A stretch of 64,000 nucleotides of DNA from CAYJGJ01 sp964367585. GTDB lineage: Bacteria; Bacillota; Clostridia; Peptostreptococcales; Anaerovoracaceae. Positions within the stretch are counted from its first letter, which is position 1, and each line of letters begins with the position of its first letter. This document shows positions 36,439-46,424 of the stretch, in pieces. Made by a program: the position numbers and the translations under genes. Location: positions 62,001 to 126,000 of the forward strand of contig CAYIYH010000002.1 of NCBI GenBank assembly GCA_964367585.1, read 5' to 3'. The notes under the pieces were generated by a model. That model did no database searches. It was not told the DNA's origin and saw only the letters and a program-made list of their open reading frames with translations.

Positions 36439-36562
36439 GAAGGCTTGTCTGCGGCACATAAGATGATCCGCTTATTGCTGCTTCCTTCCGGACCTGACAA
36501 GATTCACAGTATCTCATTGCGCAGGACCCAATCTAAATCGGCGGAATTTATAAAGTACACGT
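36408..36562 (-). ncRNA. ffs: signal recognition particle RNA (small bacterial type) with extended terminal helix
   Basis: The minus strand reads GTCAGGTCCGGAAGGAAGCA (36478-36497), the near-invariant helix 8 with its GGAA tetraloop that binds Ffh. The conventional RNA would span about 36425-36544. The pairing continues outward: 36408-36438 is complementary to 36532-36562 with only a few mismatches and G-U pairs. Six T follow on the minus strand. Presumably transcribed as a precursor and trimmed. It sits between ispH-rpsA and dnaX. Confidence 0.93.
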
Positions 36563-36593
36563 GCTAAAATGTTCATTCTAAAAGATTATTTAC

Positions 36594-36632
36594 AGATTTT
36601 ATGCCTCTACCAAAAGTAGAGGCATAAAATCT
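36594..36632. terminator. perfect 17-bp hairpin between ispH-rpsA and ffs
   Basis: A flawless 17-bp inverted repeat (AGATTTTATGCCTCTAC with its complement) and a 5-nt loop CAAAA. No T-run follows on either strand, but TTTT is inside the stem base. Likely ends the ispH-rpsA transcript, 35 bp past its stop; a processing site is possible. Confidence 0.5.
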
Positions 36633-36666
36633 TGTTTATTAAAGTATGAAACGCATAGATCGCTTT

Positions 36667-38763
36667 TTATTCCGCTATAGCTTCTACGTCAGAAAGAGTT
36701 GCCTCTTCAGTATCATATGCTACAGCACTTTCATCACTGCTAGGAGCTTCTACTGATTCGTCTTCCTCTTTTTCGAGAATTGCCTTGATGCTTAGGCTGA
36801 TTCGTTTTCTATCAGAATTAATATCTAGAATTTTAGCTTCAACTATTTGGCCAAGAGTACATTCGTCCGCAACGTTAGTAACTCTTCTATGTGCTATTTC
36901 AGAAATGTGTACAAGACCGTCTACACCAGGCTCCAATTCAACGAAAGCACCGTACTCTTTTATCTGAAGAATTTTACCAGTAATGATTTGATCTACCACA
37001 TATTTGCTTTCTACTCCCATCCAAGGTTCAGGAGTAGTTTGTTTCAATCCTAATGAGATTTTGCCTTTTTCCATATCCATAGAAAGAACTTTTACGGATA
37101 CAGTTTCGCCTATTTTTAGAACTTCTTTTGGATGCTTTAATTTTCCCCAAGAAATTTCAGAAATATGGAGAAGTCCATCAATTCCACCGATATCGATAAA
37201 CGCACCATAGTCAGTGAATCTCATTACTTTTCCTTCGATTATGTCGTCTTCATGGACAGTGTCCCAGATTTTATCTAATTTTTCTTTGCGAAGATCTGAC
37301 AATACGAGTTTACGAGAGAAGATTGCTCTTCCTCTTTCAACGTCTACTCTTGAAACTTTTACATCAAATTCTTGTCCAATAAACTCTTGTGCATTTTCAA
37401 TGTAGTTATCAGAAAGTTGAGACAAAGGAATGAATCCAGTTACCTCTTTGTAAGAAGCAAGTACGCCTCCGTTGACAGTCCTAACGACTTTTACGTTGAT
37501 AATTTCTTTATTATCATGCGCTTCAATTATTTCTTTCCAATGTTCACCTATTTGTAGATTTTTCTTCGACAATAAAACACTTCCGTCTCCATCGTCTGTT
37601 TTAAGCACTTTTGCTTGTACTTCATCACCCTCTTTGAATAAATCTGAGAGTTTTTGTCCTTCTTCTAGAAGAATTTCCTCTTTTGGAATAATTCCATCTT
37701 TTTTCGATCCCATGTTGATGACAATTTCTTTGTCAGTTACGTGATGAACCTTTCCATTAACGATTTCGCCGACTCGAAGTAGTTTGAATGACGCATCAAT
37801 CTCCTTCATATAGTCTTCCATTGTAGTTTTGTTTTCTGTTGTGTTTTCACTCATGTTAGCTATAACCTCCTTAATTGCGTTTGCAGGTGTCGATGCACCG
37901 GCCGCTACCCCTATTGTATTATATTTTTTCATCTCTTGCAATGGCAAATCTTCTTTTTTTTCGACAAAAAAGGTCGAATCGCAATAATTTTTTGCAATTT
38001 CGTATAGTTTTCGTGTGTTTGAGCTGTTTTTGCCCCCGATTACTATCATCGCATCGACTTGTTTTGCTAATTTTTCTGTCGCAAGTTGCCTTTTCGTGGT
38101 TGCATTGCATATGGTGTTGTTGATGACCATTTCTTTATTATTCTTTTTTAGAATATCGATTACTTCTTTAAATAGTTTCTCAGTTATAGTAGTTTGGCAG
38201 ACTACAAATAAGTTATCCTTCTCGACTTCATCAGCTTCTTTTGCACTGTTTACGATCGTTGCACTGTTTCCACACCAACCATTTATTCCAAGTACTTCGG
38301 GGTGGCTTTTGTCTCCTATAATCAATATGTTATAGTTGTCGTCTTTACCCTTTGAAACTAAATCTTGGATTTTCTTTACGAATATACATGTAGCATCGAC
38401 AATCTTGCAATTTTTTTTGGCTGCGGCATCAAAAAACGCTTTCCCTTCGCCATGTGAACGGATAATCAAGACATCACCCGGGCTGGCTTCGTCTAGCGTA
38501 TCGAGGATTGAAACTCCCTTTTGTGCCAGTTCGTCTGTAACAGATGTGTTATGTATTAGCGGACCGCAGGTGAATAATTTATAAGGAGGGACGGTGGTGG
38601 CACCTTTGGTAGGTGAGATGGTGGCGAGAGTGTTAGTCCCTGTAGTACTTGCCATGTTGGAGTCGCATTCGTGCAATCGTTCGATTTCTTTTTCTGTTAT
38701 ATCTATGGCTTTCTTTACACCAAAACAAAAACCCGAGTGATCTGCTACTATTATTTCTTTCAT
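36667..38763 (-). CDS. ispH: IspH - ribosomal protein S1 fusion
   Basis: 698 residues joining two proteins. Residues 1 to about 310 are HMBPP reductase (last MEP-pathway step to IPP/DMAPP): Fe-S ligands Cys13 (GFCFGV), Cys in DATC and Cys in NTICNAT; active-site LIHN, RSHGEG, SHPEV and QTT. An insertion of about 30 low-complexity residues (32-61, STTGTNTLATISPTKG) sits before FTCGPLIHN. Residues from about 325 to 655 are four S1 RNA-binding repeats (e.g. GKVMRFTDYGAFIDIGG, GLVHISEIAHRR), with an acidic tail. The fusion is known in Clostridia. DATCP is changed to DATCI. Confidence 0.95.
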   Translation of the reverse strand: MKEIIVADHSGFCFGVKKAIDITEKEIERLHECDSNMASTTGTNTLATISPTKGATTVPPYKLFTCGPLIHNTSVTDELAQKGVSILDTLDEASPGDVLIIRSHGEGKAFFDAAAKKNCKIVDATCIFVKKIQDLVSKGKDDNYNILIIGDKSHPEVLGINGWCGNSATIVNSAKEADEVEKDNLFVVCQTTITEKLFKEVIDILKKNNKEMVINNTICNATTKRQLATEKLAKQVDAMIVIGGKNSSNTRKLYEIAKNYCDSTFFVEKKEDLPLQEMKKYNTIGVAAGASTPANAIKEVIANMSENTTENKTTMEDYMKEIDASFKLLRVGEIVNGKVHHVTDKEIVINMGSKKDGIIPKEEILLEEGQKLSDLFKEGDEVQAKVLKTDDGDGSVLLSKKNLQIGEHWKEIIEAHDNKEIINVKVVRTVNGGVLASYKEVTGFIPLSQLSDNYIENAQEFIGQEFDVKVSRVDVERGRAIFSRKLVLSDLRKEKLDKIWDTVHEDDIIEGKVMRFTDYGAFIDIGGIDGLLHISEISWGKLKHPKEVLKIGETVSVKVLSMDMEKGKISLGLKQTTPEPWMGVESKYVVDQIITGKILQIKEYGAFVELEPGVDGLVHISEIAHRRVTNVADECTLGQIVEAKILDINSDRKRISLSIKAILEKEEDESVEAPSSDESAVAYDTEEATLSDVEAIAE

Positions 38764-38826
38764 GTTTTTTCCTTATTTTCTTTCTATTTCCACTTACTGT
38801 TTTCTTAATTTTCTCCTATTATTCCC

Positions 38827-40116
38827 TTAGTTCTTCCCTTTATTTTTCGCATCTACGAGTGAATCCAAAAATTGCTTAAATCCTTTTTCACTGCCATTTT
38901 CTGTAGGAATATAGTATTTTGTGCCATTTTTATGTAAACTGTCTGGTAAATACTGTTGTTGTACATATCCGCCGTATGCATGAGGATATTTGTAACCAAT
39001 TCCATAACCAAGCTTTTTTGCACCGTTGTAATGGGTGTCTTTTAAGTGATCCGGCATGTTATCGATTTCCTTTGCTTGAATGTCACTCAATGCTGCACTA
39101 AAGGCCTCGTAGGATCTGTTAGATTTGGGCGAGGATGCTAGCAAAATCACAGCTTGCGACAAGATAATCGCAGCTTCAGGAAATCCAACTATGAGTGAGG
39201 CCTGGACACATGAGGTCACTATAGAAATGGCTGTCGGATAAGCCATTCCGATATCTTCGCTCGCAATGACTAAGAGTCGTCTTCCTATCATTTGAATATC
39301 GGCACCACCGTCTACCAGTCTTGCAAAATAATGTATTGCCGCATCGGGGTCACTTCCTCTAATCGACTTTTGGAGCGCAGAAAGTAAGTTGTACCTGTCC
39401 TCACTTTTGTCATAAAACCCTATTTTTCGTTGCATTGCTTCGGCTACTATTTCTTTGGATATTTCGCCACCAATTTCTATATTATCGATTATGAACCCGA
39501 TAGCATCTAAGGCGACACGGGCATCTCCACTTGCCATCTCGCAGAGTATTTTTATTGCCTCTTCATTATACTTTATATTCAAGTTTCCGAATCCGATGTC
39601 CTTGTCTTCAATCGCTCTTTTTACTAAAATTTCGATGTCCGAATTTTCGAGCCTTCGGAATTCATATATGTTTCGAACCCTACTTATTACTGCATTATTG
39701 ATTGCAAAATAGGGGTTTTCTGTCGTGCTACCAATGAATTTGAGTACGCCATCCTCAAGTGCTTTTAGCAGGGAGTCTTGTTGTAGCTTATTCCACCTAT
39801 GAAACTCGTCTATGTATACATAAGTCTGTTTATGCCTTAGTCCGTGAAATTGAGTCTTTGCGTTTTCTATCAGCTCTTTTAATTCTTTTATCCCTGTCAC
39901 TGAGGCATTGATTTCAACAAAATCACTATCCATCTCGCTTGCAATAATCCTGGCGAGGGTTGTTTTTCCTGTACCGGAAGGGCCAAAGAAGATAGCGGAT
40001 TCGAAGGTTTTATTTTTAATAGAATTATATAGCAGCGAGCCCTCATACATAAAGTGGCGCTGACCTATGAATTCTTCTATTGAATGGGGTCTCATTCTCG
40101 TTGAAAGAGGTATCAT
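38827..40116 (-). CDS. rarA: replication-associated recombination protein A
   Basis: AAA+ ATPase acting at stalled forks. Opening LSTRMRPHSIEEFIGQ, Walker A GPSGTGKTTLA, Walker B YIDEFHRW, sensor 1 GSTTENP, and the C-terminal MgsA region DPDAAIHYFARLVDGG and YPHAYGGYVQQQYLPD. 429 residues. It starts 64 bp downstream of no other minus-strand gene, so it is probably its own unit running toward ispH-rpsA. Confidence 0.94.
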   Translation of the reverse strand: MIPLSTRMRPHSIEEFIGQRHFMYEGSLLYNSIKNKTFESAIFFGPSGTGKTTLARIIASEMDSDFVEINASVTGIKELKELIENAKTQFHGLRHKQTYVYIDEFHRWNKLQQDSLLKALEDGVLKFIGSTTENPYFAINNAVISRVRNIYEFRRLENSDIEILVKRAIEDKDIGFGNLNIKYNEEAIKILCEMASGDARVALDAIGFIIDNIEIGGEISKEIVAEAMQRKIGFYDKSEDRYNLLSALQKSIRGSDPDAAIHYFARLVDGGADIQMIGRRLLVIASEDIGMAYPTAISIVTSCVQASLIVGFPEAAIILSQAVILLASSPKSNRSYEAFSAALSDIQAKEIDNMPDHLKDTHYNGAKKLGYGIGYKYPHAYGGYVQQQYLPDSLHKNGTKYYIPTENGSEKGFKQFLDSLVDAKNKGKN

Positions 40117-40231
40117 AACGGTGTTCCTCCAATTATTTAGAATCTATAACTAATATTATAACAAATTTATTTGAATATAAAGGATTTAATATAAAAATCC
40201 TAAGAAATGTCGAAGAAGTTAATATAAACAT

Positions 40232-40259
40232 TTGTTAATTGGAATTCGTCTGTTATAAT
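40232..40259 (+). promoter_or_regulatory. promoter for the MFS transporter
   Basis: Plus-strand -35 TTGTTA (40232-40237), 16-bp spacer, -10 TATAAT (40254-40259), leader about 30 nt. Confidence 0.6.
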
Positions 40260-40295
40260 AGAAGCCGTGCCATGGTTATGTTTAAAGAGGGAATA

Positions 40296-41534
40296 ATGAA
40301 GAGAATTTTAAATATAGAATATGCAAGCCTGCAAGCATTGTATTGGATGAATTATGCAGTGATAGGAAGTTTTGCATCAGTTTACTTGCTTGGAAAGGAT
40401 TATAGTAATTCTGAAATCGGGATTATTGTTGCATTGGGAAATGTGCTTGCTGTAGTATTACAACCTTTAATCGGAGATATTGCGGATAGGACAAAAAAAA
40501 TATCTTTAATATCAATAATTCAGATGGTAACAGTGTTACTAATAGCGTTAATGTCCTTATTATTTGCATTCGAGAACAAAAATGTTGCACTTTCGATTAC
40601 TTTTGTCCTTCTATCAGGGTGGTTGCCTGTAATACAACCTTTGCTAAACAGTCTTATATTTAAGATAGAGCAATCAGGGGTGGATATTAATTTTGGGATT
40701 GCAAGAAGTATGGGATCCTTAGGCTATGCTATATTGTCTGTAATGCTTGGTGGAATTGTCGAAAGTATCGGGATTGAAGTTGTGCCAATAACAGGAGAGA
40801 TCGTGTTGTTGATGTTTTTGGGTAGTCTTATGTTGACGGCATACCACAAAAATAAAGTAGATCAAAATAACAGCTATGCAGATGACAAAGATATAAAACT
40901 AAACCATGAAGCGGAGAATAAATCCTATGATTCTATAGGATTAGTAGAATTTGCAAAGAGAAATAAATGGTTTATGTTAGTGAGCCTTGCAAGCATAGGT
41001 GCTTGGTATAGTAATGCAGTTTTTAATAGTTTTATGCTACAAGTTATAACTCCAATAGGTGGTAGCAGTGAAGATATGGGGATAATTTTTGGTGTAATGG
41101 CGGGATTGGAAATTCCGGTTCTCATATTTTTTGATAAGCTGAAAAGCAAGATTTCATGTCAAAATTTAGCAAAAATAGGCGCAGTAGGATTTTTTCTTAA
41201 AATATTATCATGCATGTTGGCTCCCACTATAAAGTGGTTTATTGTAGGCCATTTGTTTCAAATGATAGCATTTGCACTTTTTTTACCTTCCATGGTTCAC
41301 TTTATAAACGAAGTTATGTCGGAAGGGGAAGCCGTAAAAGGGCAATCTGTATTTACTACTATGATGACATTAGGCGTAGTATTTGCAGCATTGACAGGCG
41401 GAATAATCCTCGATTACTTTGGGGCAAGCACACTAATGCTAATGGGCACTATTGCAAGTGGAGTAGGTGCTATAATAATAATTGCGTCTATCGGCAAGAT
41501 AAAAAGCCACAAACATGAACCAATGCCGGAGTAG
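40296..41534 (+). CDS. MFS transporter (MFS_1-like, LacY/nucleoside-symporter type)
   Basis: 412 residues with about twelve membrane spans and a soluble middle loop (residues 190-225, Asn/Asp/Lys-rich). N-terminal half: SLQALYWMNYAVIGSFASVYL and the A-like motif GDIADRTKK between TM2 and TM3. Similar permeases carry sugars or nucleosides; no substrate can be assigned. The start at 40296 (MKRILNIEY) has AGAGGG just upstream, better than the frame's first ATG at 40239. Confidence 0.8.
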   Translation: MKRILNIEYASLQALYWMNYAVIGSFASVYLLGKDYSNSEIGIIVALGNVLAVVLQPLIGDIADRTKKISLISIIQMVTVLLIALMSLLFAFENKNVALSITFVLLSGWLPVIQPLLNSLIFKIEQSGVDINFGIARSMGSLGYAILSVMLGGIVESIGIEVVPITGEIVLLMFLGSLMLTAYHKNKVDQNNSYADDKDIKLNHEAENKSYDSIGLVEFAKRNKWFMLVSLASIGAWYSNAVFNSFMLQVITPIGGSSEDMGIIFGVMAGLEIPVLIFFDKLKSKISCQNLAKIGAVGFFLKILSCMLAPTIKWFIVGHLFQMIAFALFLPSMVHFINEVMSEGEAVKGQSVFTTMMTLGVVFAALTGGIILDYFGASTLMLMGTIASGVGAIIIIASIGKIKSHKHEPMPE

Positions 41535-41540
41535 GAATAC

Positions 41541-41582
41541 ATATTAGCAAGGGTGAACCTATGTGTTCGCCCTTGCTAATAT
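41541..41582. terminator. hairpin between convergent MFS and AddB-like genes
   Basis: ATATTAGCAAGGG (41541-41553) pairs perfectly with CCCTTGCTAATAT (41570-41582), and GAAC/GTTC extends it inward. There is no clear T-run, but it sits right after the MFS stop and serves either strand. Confidence 0.55.
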
Positions 41583-41587
41583 AAAGC

Positions 41588-41660
41588 TGCCATGTGTGCA
41601 TATAAAGTAAGAGCGCATGGCGGGTAGAACGATAAATAACCCTGCCCTACTTTATAATCT
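41588..41660 (+). repeat. intergenic repeat, copy C
   Basis: TGCCATGTGTGCATA, then GGCGGGTAGAACGATAAATA (41619-41638): the same left half as copies B and D, with a different loop and lacking the right half. Follows the MFS gene in the same orientation and overlaps the end of the AddB-like gene. Confidence 0.55.
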
Positions 41661-44600
41661 TTCATATTTGCACTGGTAGTTATTAGTGTCAAATTTGCAT
41701 ATTCCAATGAATTGACAGAACTTGCAAGGGAAGGAATCTCCGATTCGCTTTGGTCGAATGTCCACCTTTCCCTCAACTATTTCTTTTGAGATAGTCTTTA
41801 TGTGAGATAATACAGTTTCTTCTATTTCATTTAAATCATTAACTACTGAATTCTTCGTGCTTGCCTTGTATTCTCCGTCTTTTTCGTTGATTGGAATAAT
41901 AAGTGATCTCCCGACTATATTCTTATCTATACACGCTATTTTTTCAATTGTTCCCTCTGTAATCCCGTCCATTCTATACTGTTTTAGTAAATTACTGTCA
42001 TATATGTCATTTTCTAATGGATAGCTAGAATTCCTTGAGGCATCTTTTGTTTTAAAATAATAAGCACCTGCGGAGCTTTTACAAATCTGCTTTGCCGCTA
42101 TGAGATAAGTGATCAATTGAAGACTGTATCCTTTTTCTATTTCGTCTAGGTTGTACTTAGTGTTCCCCGTCTTATAGTCAATTATCTTGACACTACCATT
42201 TGCCAAATAGTCTGCCCTATCGATTTTGCCCTCTATATGTATTTCTTTGTTGTTATCGTCTTGAATTTGTGGAATATTATCATCAGATTCCATTTCTATC
42301 CTTATGCTTGGTATTTCTTTCCCTATTCCAAATGGAGTTTCTACTTTTATTGAGGATATGGCACCTTCCTTGACGTGTAGTACAATAATCCAGCAAATCA
42401 TAGAGCAAATCTTCTTTATTCTAGACAACCTATAAAGTTGCTCTTTTCCATTCACGAACAGACCATTCATATATCTTTTCGAGATATCAGACGTTATTTT
42501 ATCGACTAGGTCACAACATTGCTCTTTTGACACGTTTCCCCAGTTTGACTGGGGAGAATTAATCTCAACGGGATTTTTATAATCAGATTTCGAAAAAGAA
42601 AAAGAATCTTCATTTAAAATATCACTTATCGTTCTATTAGAACAAAGTAGTCTTACAAAAATCATGAGTACCTCATGATAAAAGTCGCCTATTTCTCTGC
42701 TTGCTACCTCATGGATCCTATTTTCTTCCGGTTTTAATCCATAAAGCATAAAATGAGAAAAAGGACATCTACTATACCTTTCTAGTCGCGATGGACTAAA
42801 AGAAAAATTAGGATTGCCCGGCTTGATATAAAGTGAATCGACAAGGCTAGGCAGTATAGGCTCTTTAATCGCATCGTAATTAACAGAGTTCTTAATTTTA
42901 TTCATGCGAGTGGTTTCGTTCTGTGAAACCCAGTTATGTGCGCTTTTCCACATCGGAGAAAAGTGCGCGGTATCCCTTATTTTACTACTAATATGGCGGA
43001 GTGTATTAATTCGTCCGGAGAGTTGTTCGAAACTTTCACCGCGATTTAGTATGTCTTGCTTTTCTTTTATATTTGGGAAAGTCTTGAGAAGAGAGTCTAT
43101 TATTTCGGATTGCCTAAGCTCTTTTCCTGAATTATCCGCACTGGAGTAGCTTATGAAGACTTGATCAGTTGCACGAGAAAGAACTTTGTATAAGGTAAGT
43201 TTTTGAAGCAATTCAGAAGTGTCGCCCGAAAAACAAAATCTTTTTTTCCCATCGGCAAAATAATCACGATCGATAGGATTAAAAAAGTTTGAATTAGGAG
43301 CAACTGAGGGCAATATTCCTTCATTTGCTCCGACAATAACCACGGTTTTACGATGTGAAAACTTTATAGATTCCAAGCTTCCTAATGCAATGACATCGGT
43401 AGATTTTGGTGCAATTGTAATCGATGTATTTTCCAATCCTATTCTAAAAATATCTCTCATCATTTTAGGGTCGTAAGAATCTTCCCCAAGATGTGTGGCG
43501 ACTAAGTCTATTATCTGTATGATTGTATTTAATACGGCAGCTGCAATATTTTCTTCATTCAGTGGTGTATCCCTATTATCTATTTCCATAGCTACTTGCA
43601 GCGAAGAAGATTGAATTTTCTCTTTTAGTCCATAATCTTCAAATAAAAAGTGATAAAAGTATTCAACAAATTCACGGCATGTCTTAATATTGCTTGTTCC
43701 TAAAATGAAATCTCCATAAGGGAGGGTCGCTTGTGTTCGAAGTTCATCGAATAAAGTCGAATCCTTTCCCTCCTTAAAGGGGGAGCGCCACAAATCACCA
43801 TCGATTCCATATCGTAACGCATAGTTTTCTAGCTTATCGGTATTTGTAAGTGAAAGGTTAGAAAGATTTGTCTTAAGTCCGTTCATTATTTCCTCGGTTG
43901 AAAATCCGTCGGTCAATATATTTAAAAATGTCATTATGAGTAACGATATGGGAGAGGAAGAAAGTTTTCTTTTTTTATCGGTATTTATGTGCAGTCCGTA
44001 TTCGTCGAAGACTTGTATCAGAATAGGAATCATGGAGGAATTATCATTACATATTATTGCGATATCTTTATATTTATAGTTATGTTCATAGATTAAATTT
44101 GATACGAACGAAGCCACCGTTTCGGCCTCATTGTATAAATTAGCGGCTTTCACAATAGTGATATTCTCCTCCAAAAGCATTGAATTACAACAGTAATCGT
44201 CTATTGCCTTTTGGCAAAATGAAGCGTTTTTCACCCTAGCAAGAGTCTCGAATTGATCTAACGTTCGATTGGTAAGTGTAAATATATCCGCTGCGATGAA
44301 ATCCCAATCCGAGACCTCTACACCTTCCTTCTCTTCCATTTTTTCATTATCGGAAGTTAGCACTACATTAACACTTTTTGCGTGTAATGATAGCTCGACA
44401 ATGAATTGAATTTCAACAGGAGTTAAATTATCGTATTCATAAATCCATATTTCTTTATCGTATAAGGAGTCACAGCTACTCAGAGATGATGTCGCACTTC
44501 GTAAGGCATCGGACGCATCTGAGAAGATGCCGTTTGATACGTTTTCATATTTCGAATATATAGTTACAATATCACACAGTTTTTTTCGAAAATTTTCAGG

Positions 44601-45017
44601 AATGTCTTCTCTGGATAGAAGAGTAGTGACATCATCGATTGAAGTGTTATGTTTTTTTAGTTCGGAAACAAAGTCATTTGCAATAGTAATGAATGAAGGA
44701 CTTTCTTTCACTCCGTCATAAGAATGCAGCGGAAGAGTTTCAATTTTTAATATTTTGTACAGCAAAATTTGGGAAAGGAGAGGTTCTATTTTTACACTTG
44801 AACTGCGATTTAGAGCGCTTAGAATTGATTTTGCAAGGCGTGAAAGAGAAATAAACTCAATGCCTACAATTGCTTTTTTATTATAATAAGAAAGAGCCTG
44901 TATTTCGGCTTCTTCGGTATACGAAGAAGGGATAATCACATACGCAGACGAATTCATATTTTCAAATATGAATCTTTCTTTATCAATATTCTCTTTGCCA
45001 TAATATAATGTAAGCAT
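41652..45017 (-). CDS. addB: AddB-like helicase-nuclease subunit (PD-(D/E)XK)
   Basis: 1121 residues. C-terminal RecB-family nuclease with GKIDRADYL...IIDYKTGNTKY and the Fe-S staple cysteines: one in RYSRCPFSHFMLYG and Cys1098, 1101 and 1107 (CxxCx5C). The middle shows helicase-like VVIVGANEGILPS and VFISYSSAD. The N-terminal P-loop expected in AddB (GxxGSGKS/T) is degenerate: YGKENIDKER. No addA follows; the next gene is the convergent MFS transporter. GAGG lies 5 bp before the ATG. Expected role: end resection at double-strand breaks with AddA encoded elsewhere. Confidence 0.82.
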   Translation of the reverse strand: MLTLYYGKENIDKERFIFENMNSSAYVIIPSSYTEEAEIQALSYYNKKAIVGIEFISLSRLAKSILSALNRSSSVKIEPLLSQILLYKILKIETLPLHSYDGVKESPSFITIANDFVSELKKHNTSIDDVTTLLSREDIPENFRKKLCDIVTIYSKYENVSNGIFSDASDALRSATSSLSSCDSLYDKEIWIYEYDNLTPVEIQFIVELSLHAKSVNVVLTSDNEKMEEKEGVEVSDWDFIAADIFTLTNRTLDQFETLARVKNASFCQKAIDDYCCNSMLLEENITIVKAANLYNEAETVASFVSNLIYEHNYKYKDIAIICNDNSSMIPILIQVFDEYGLHINTDKKRKLSSSPISLLIMTFLNILTDGFSTEEIMNGLKTNLSNLSLTNTDKLENYALRYGIDGDLWRSPFKEGKDSTLFDELRTQATLPYGDFILGTSNIKTCREFVEYFYHFLFEDYGLKEKIQSSSLQVAMEIDNRDTPLNEENIAAAVLNTIIQIIDLVATHLGEDSYDPKMMRDIFRIGLENTSITIAPKSTDVIALGSLESIKFSHRKTVVIVGANEGILPSVAPNSNFFNPIDRDYFADGKKRFCFSGDTSELLQKLTLYKVLSRATDQVFISYSSADNSGKELRQSEIIDSLLKTFPNIKEKQDILNRGESFEQLSGRINTLRHISSKIRDTAHFSPMWKSAHNWVSQNETTRMNKIKNSVNYDAIKEPILPSLVDSLYIKPGNPNFSFSPSRLERYSRCPFSHFMLYGLKPEENRIHEVASREIGDFYHEVLMIFVRLLCSNRTISDILNEDSFSFSKSDYKNPVEINSPQSNWGNVSKEQCCDLVDKITSDISKRYMNGLFVNGKEQLYRLSRIKKICSMICWIIVLHVKEGAISSIKVETPFGIGKEIPSIRIEMESDDNIPQIQDDNNKEIHIEGKIDRADYLANGSVKIIDYKTGNTKYNLDEIEKGYSLQLITYLIAAKQICKSSAGAYYFKTKDASRNSSYPLENDIYDSNLLKQYRMDGITEGTIEKIACIDKNIVGRSLIIPINEKDGEYKASTKNSVVNDLNEIEETVLSHIKTISKEIVEGKVDIRPKRIGDSFPCKFCQFIGICKFDTNNYQCKYERL

Positions 45018-45101
45018 ATTATCCTCGTATTTTTACTTCAGGAACAACAAAAAAATAGGCTCATTTCAAAACAATACTATGATTTATATATTTAGATATT
45101 A

Positions 45102-46218
45102 TTATTTAGTTTCATCTATGGAAGTTTGTTTTAACTTCTCATTTATAAAATAATCAAGGTCTCCGTCTAGCACCGCAGAGACATTGCCATTTTCCGCATT
45201 TGTACGATGGTCTTTTACTAAGGTGTATGGTTGAAAAACATACGAGCGGATTTGAGAACCCCATGTGTTTTGGGAAAATTCCCCCTTTAGGGCTTTTTGA
45301 TTCTCCTTGCGCTCTAATTCTTTTAATTGAATTAGTTTTGATTTTAATATTTTCATAGCCATTTCTTTATTTTTATGTTGGCTTCTTTCATTTTGACAGG
45401 TTACAACGATATTAGTTGGCAGATGTGTTATCCTAATTGCTGAGTCCGTTTTGTTTACATGTTGTCCACCTGCACCACTACTTCTATATGTATCGATGCG
45501 CAATTCTGAGGTGTCAATTTCGAGGGTATCAGAGTCTTCAATATCAGGAATAACTTCGACTGCGGCAAAGGAAGTTTGTCTTTTTCCCGCAGTATTAAAT
45601 GGTGATATTCTTACTAGTCTATGGACTCCTGCTTCGTTCTTGAGATATCCATATGCATTTTCTCCCTCAATATATAGAGTTGCACTTTTAATTCCTGCCT
45701 CTGTGTCATTTTGAAAATCTAACACTTTAATGCTGTATTTTTTCTTTTCCGCCCATCTCGTATACATTCGATATAGAATGCTAGCCCAATCCATCGCATC
45801 CACTCCGCCTGTGCCCGAATGTATTGAAACAATAGCGTCGTTTGTATCGTAATCTCCTGATAAAAGGATTTTGATCTTAAGTGCGTCGATAGAATTTGTT
45901 ATCTCGTGAAATGTACTGACTAGGTTCTTTGCCTCTTGTTCATCTTGCATTTCGATAACAAGTGGTATCAATTCCTCTATATCATGGATGTCGGTTTTGA
46001 GATTTTCATATTCGGCTATTTTCTGTTCGATAGACTTTTTTAGTTTCATAGTCTCTTGAGCAGCGGACACATTATCCCAAAAATCATCCGCTTCCATTTT
46101 CTCATTATAATCCGCTAGTTCCTTTTTGAGTCGATCTACGTCAAAGAGACCGTCCTACCTCTTTTAAATTTTCTATTGTTGAGGGTATTTCTGTCCTTAG
46201 TTGTTCAAGTATTAGCAT
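45102..46218 (-). CDS. prfB: peptide chain release factor 2 with programmed +1 frameshift
   Basis: Releases peptides at UGA/UAA. Zero-frame start ATG at 46218 (AAAGGA upstream) encodes 25 codons ending GRSL, then an in-frame TGA (46141-46143) within CTT TGA C, the classic RF2 shift site; a +1 shift gives ...L-DVDRLKKE and reads on to 45102, about 371 residues in all. Codon-recognition tripeptide SPF in VRISPFNTAG and catalytic GGQ in GAGGQHVNK. Low RF2 levels raise shifting, so the gene regulates itself. A GGTAGGACGG purine block precedes the shift site. Confidence 0.96.
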
Positions 46219-46424
46219 TTTAATTCCTTTCTCGTATGACTTAGGTACGGTATTTCAAATTTGATAGAATGATTCGTATTCGGTTTATATATGTAAACGT
46301 ATAGTTTCCAAGGTGTATTTTTAACTAAAGAAGTTCCACTCATATTTTACAGTAAAAATAAGAAAAAGTCTAATATGATAATTAATAAAGTTGGAAAATA
46401 TACAGAATTTCCGAGAATAATGTA

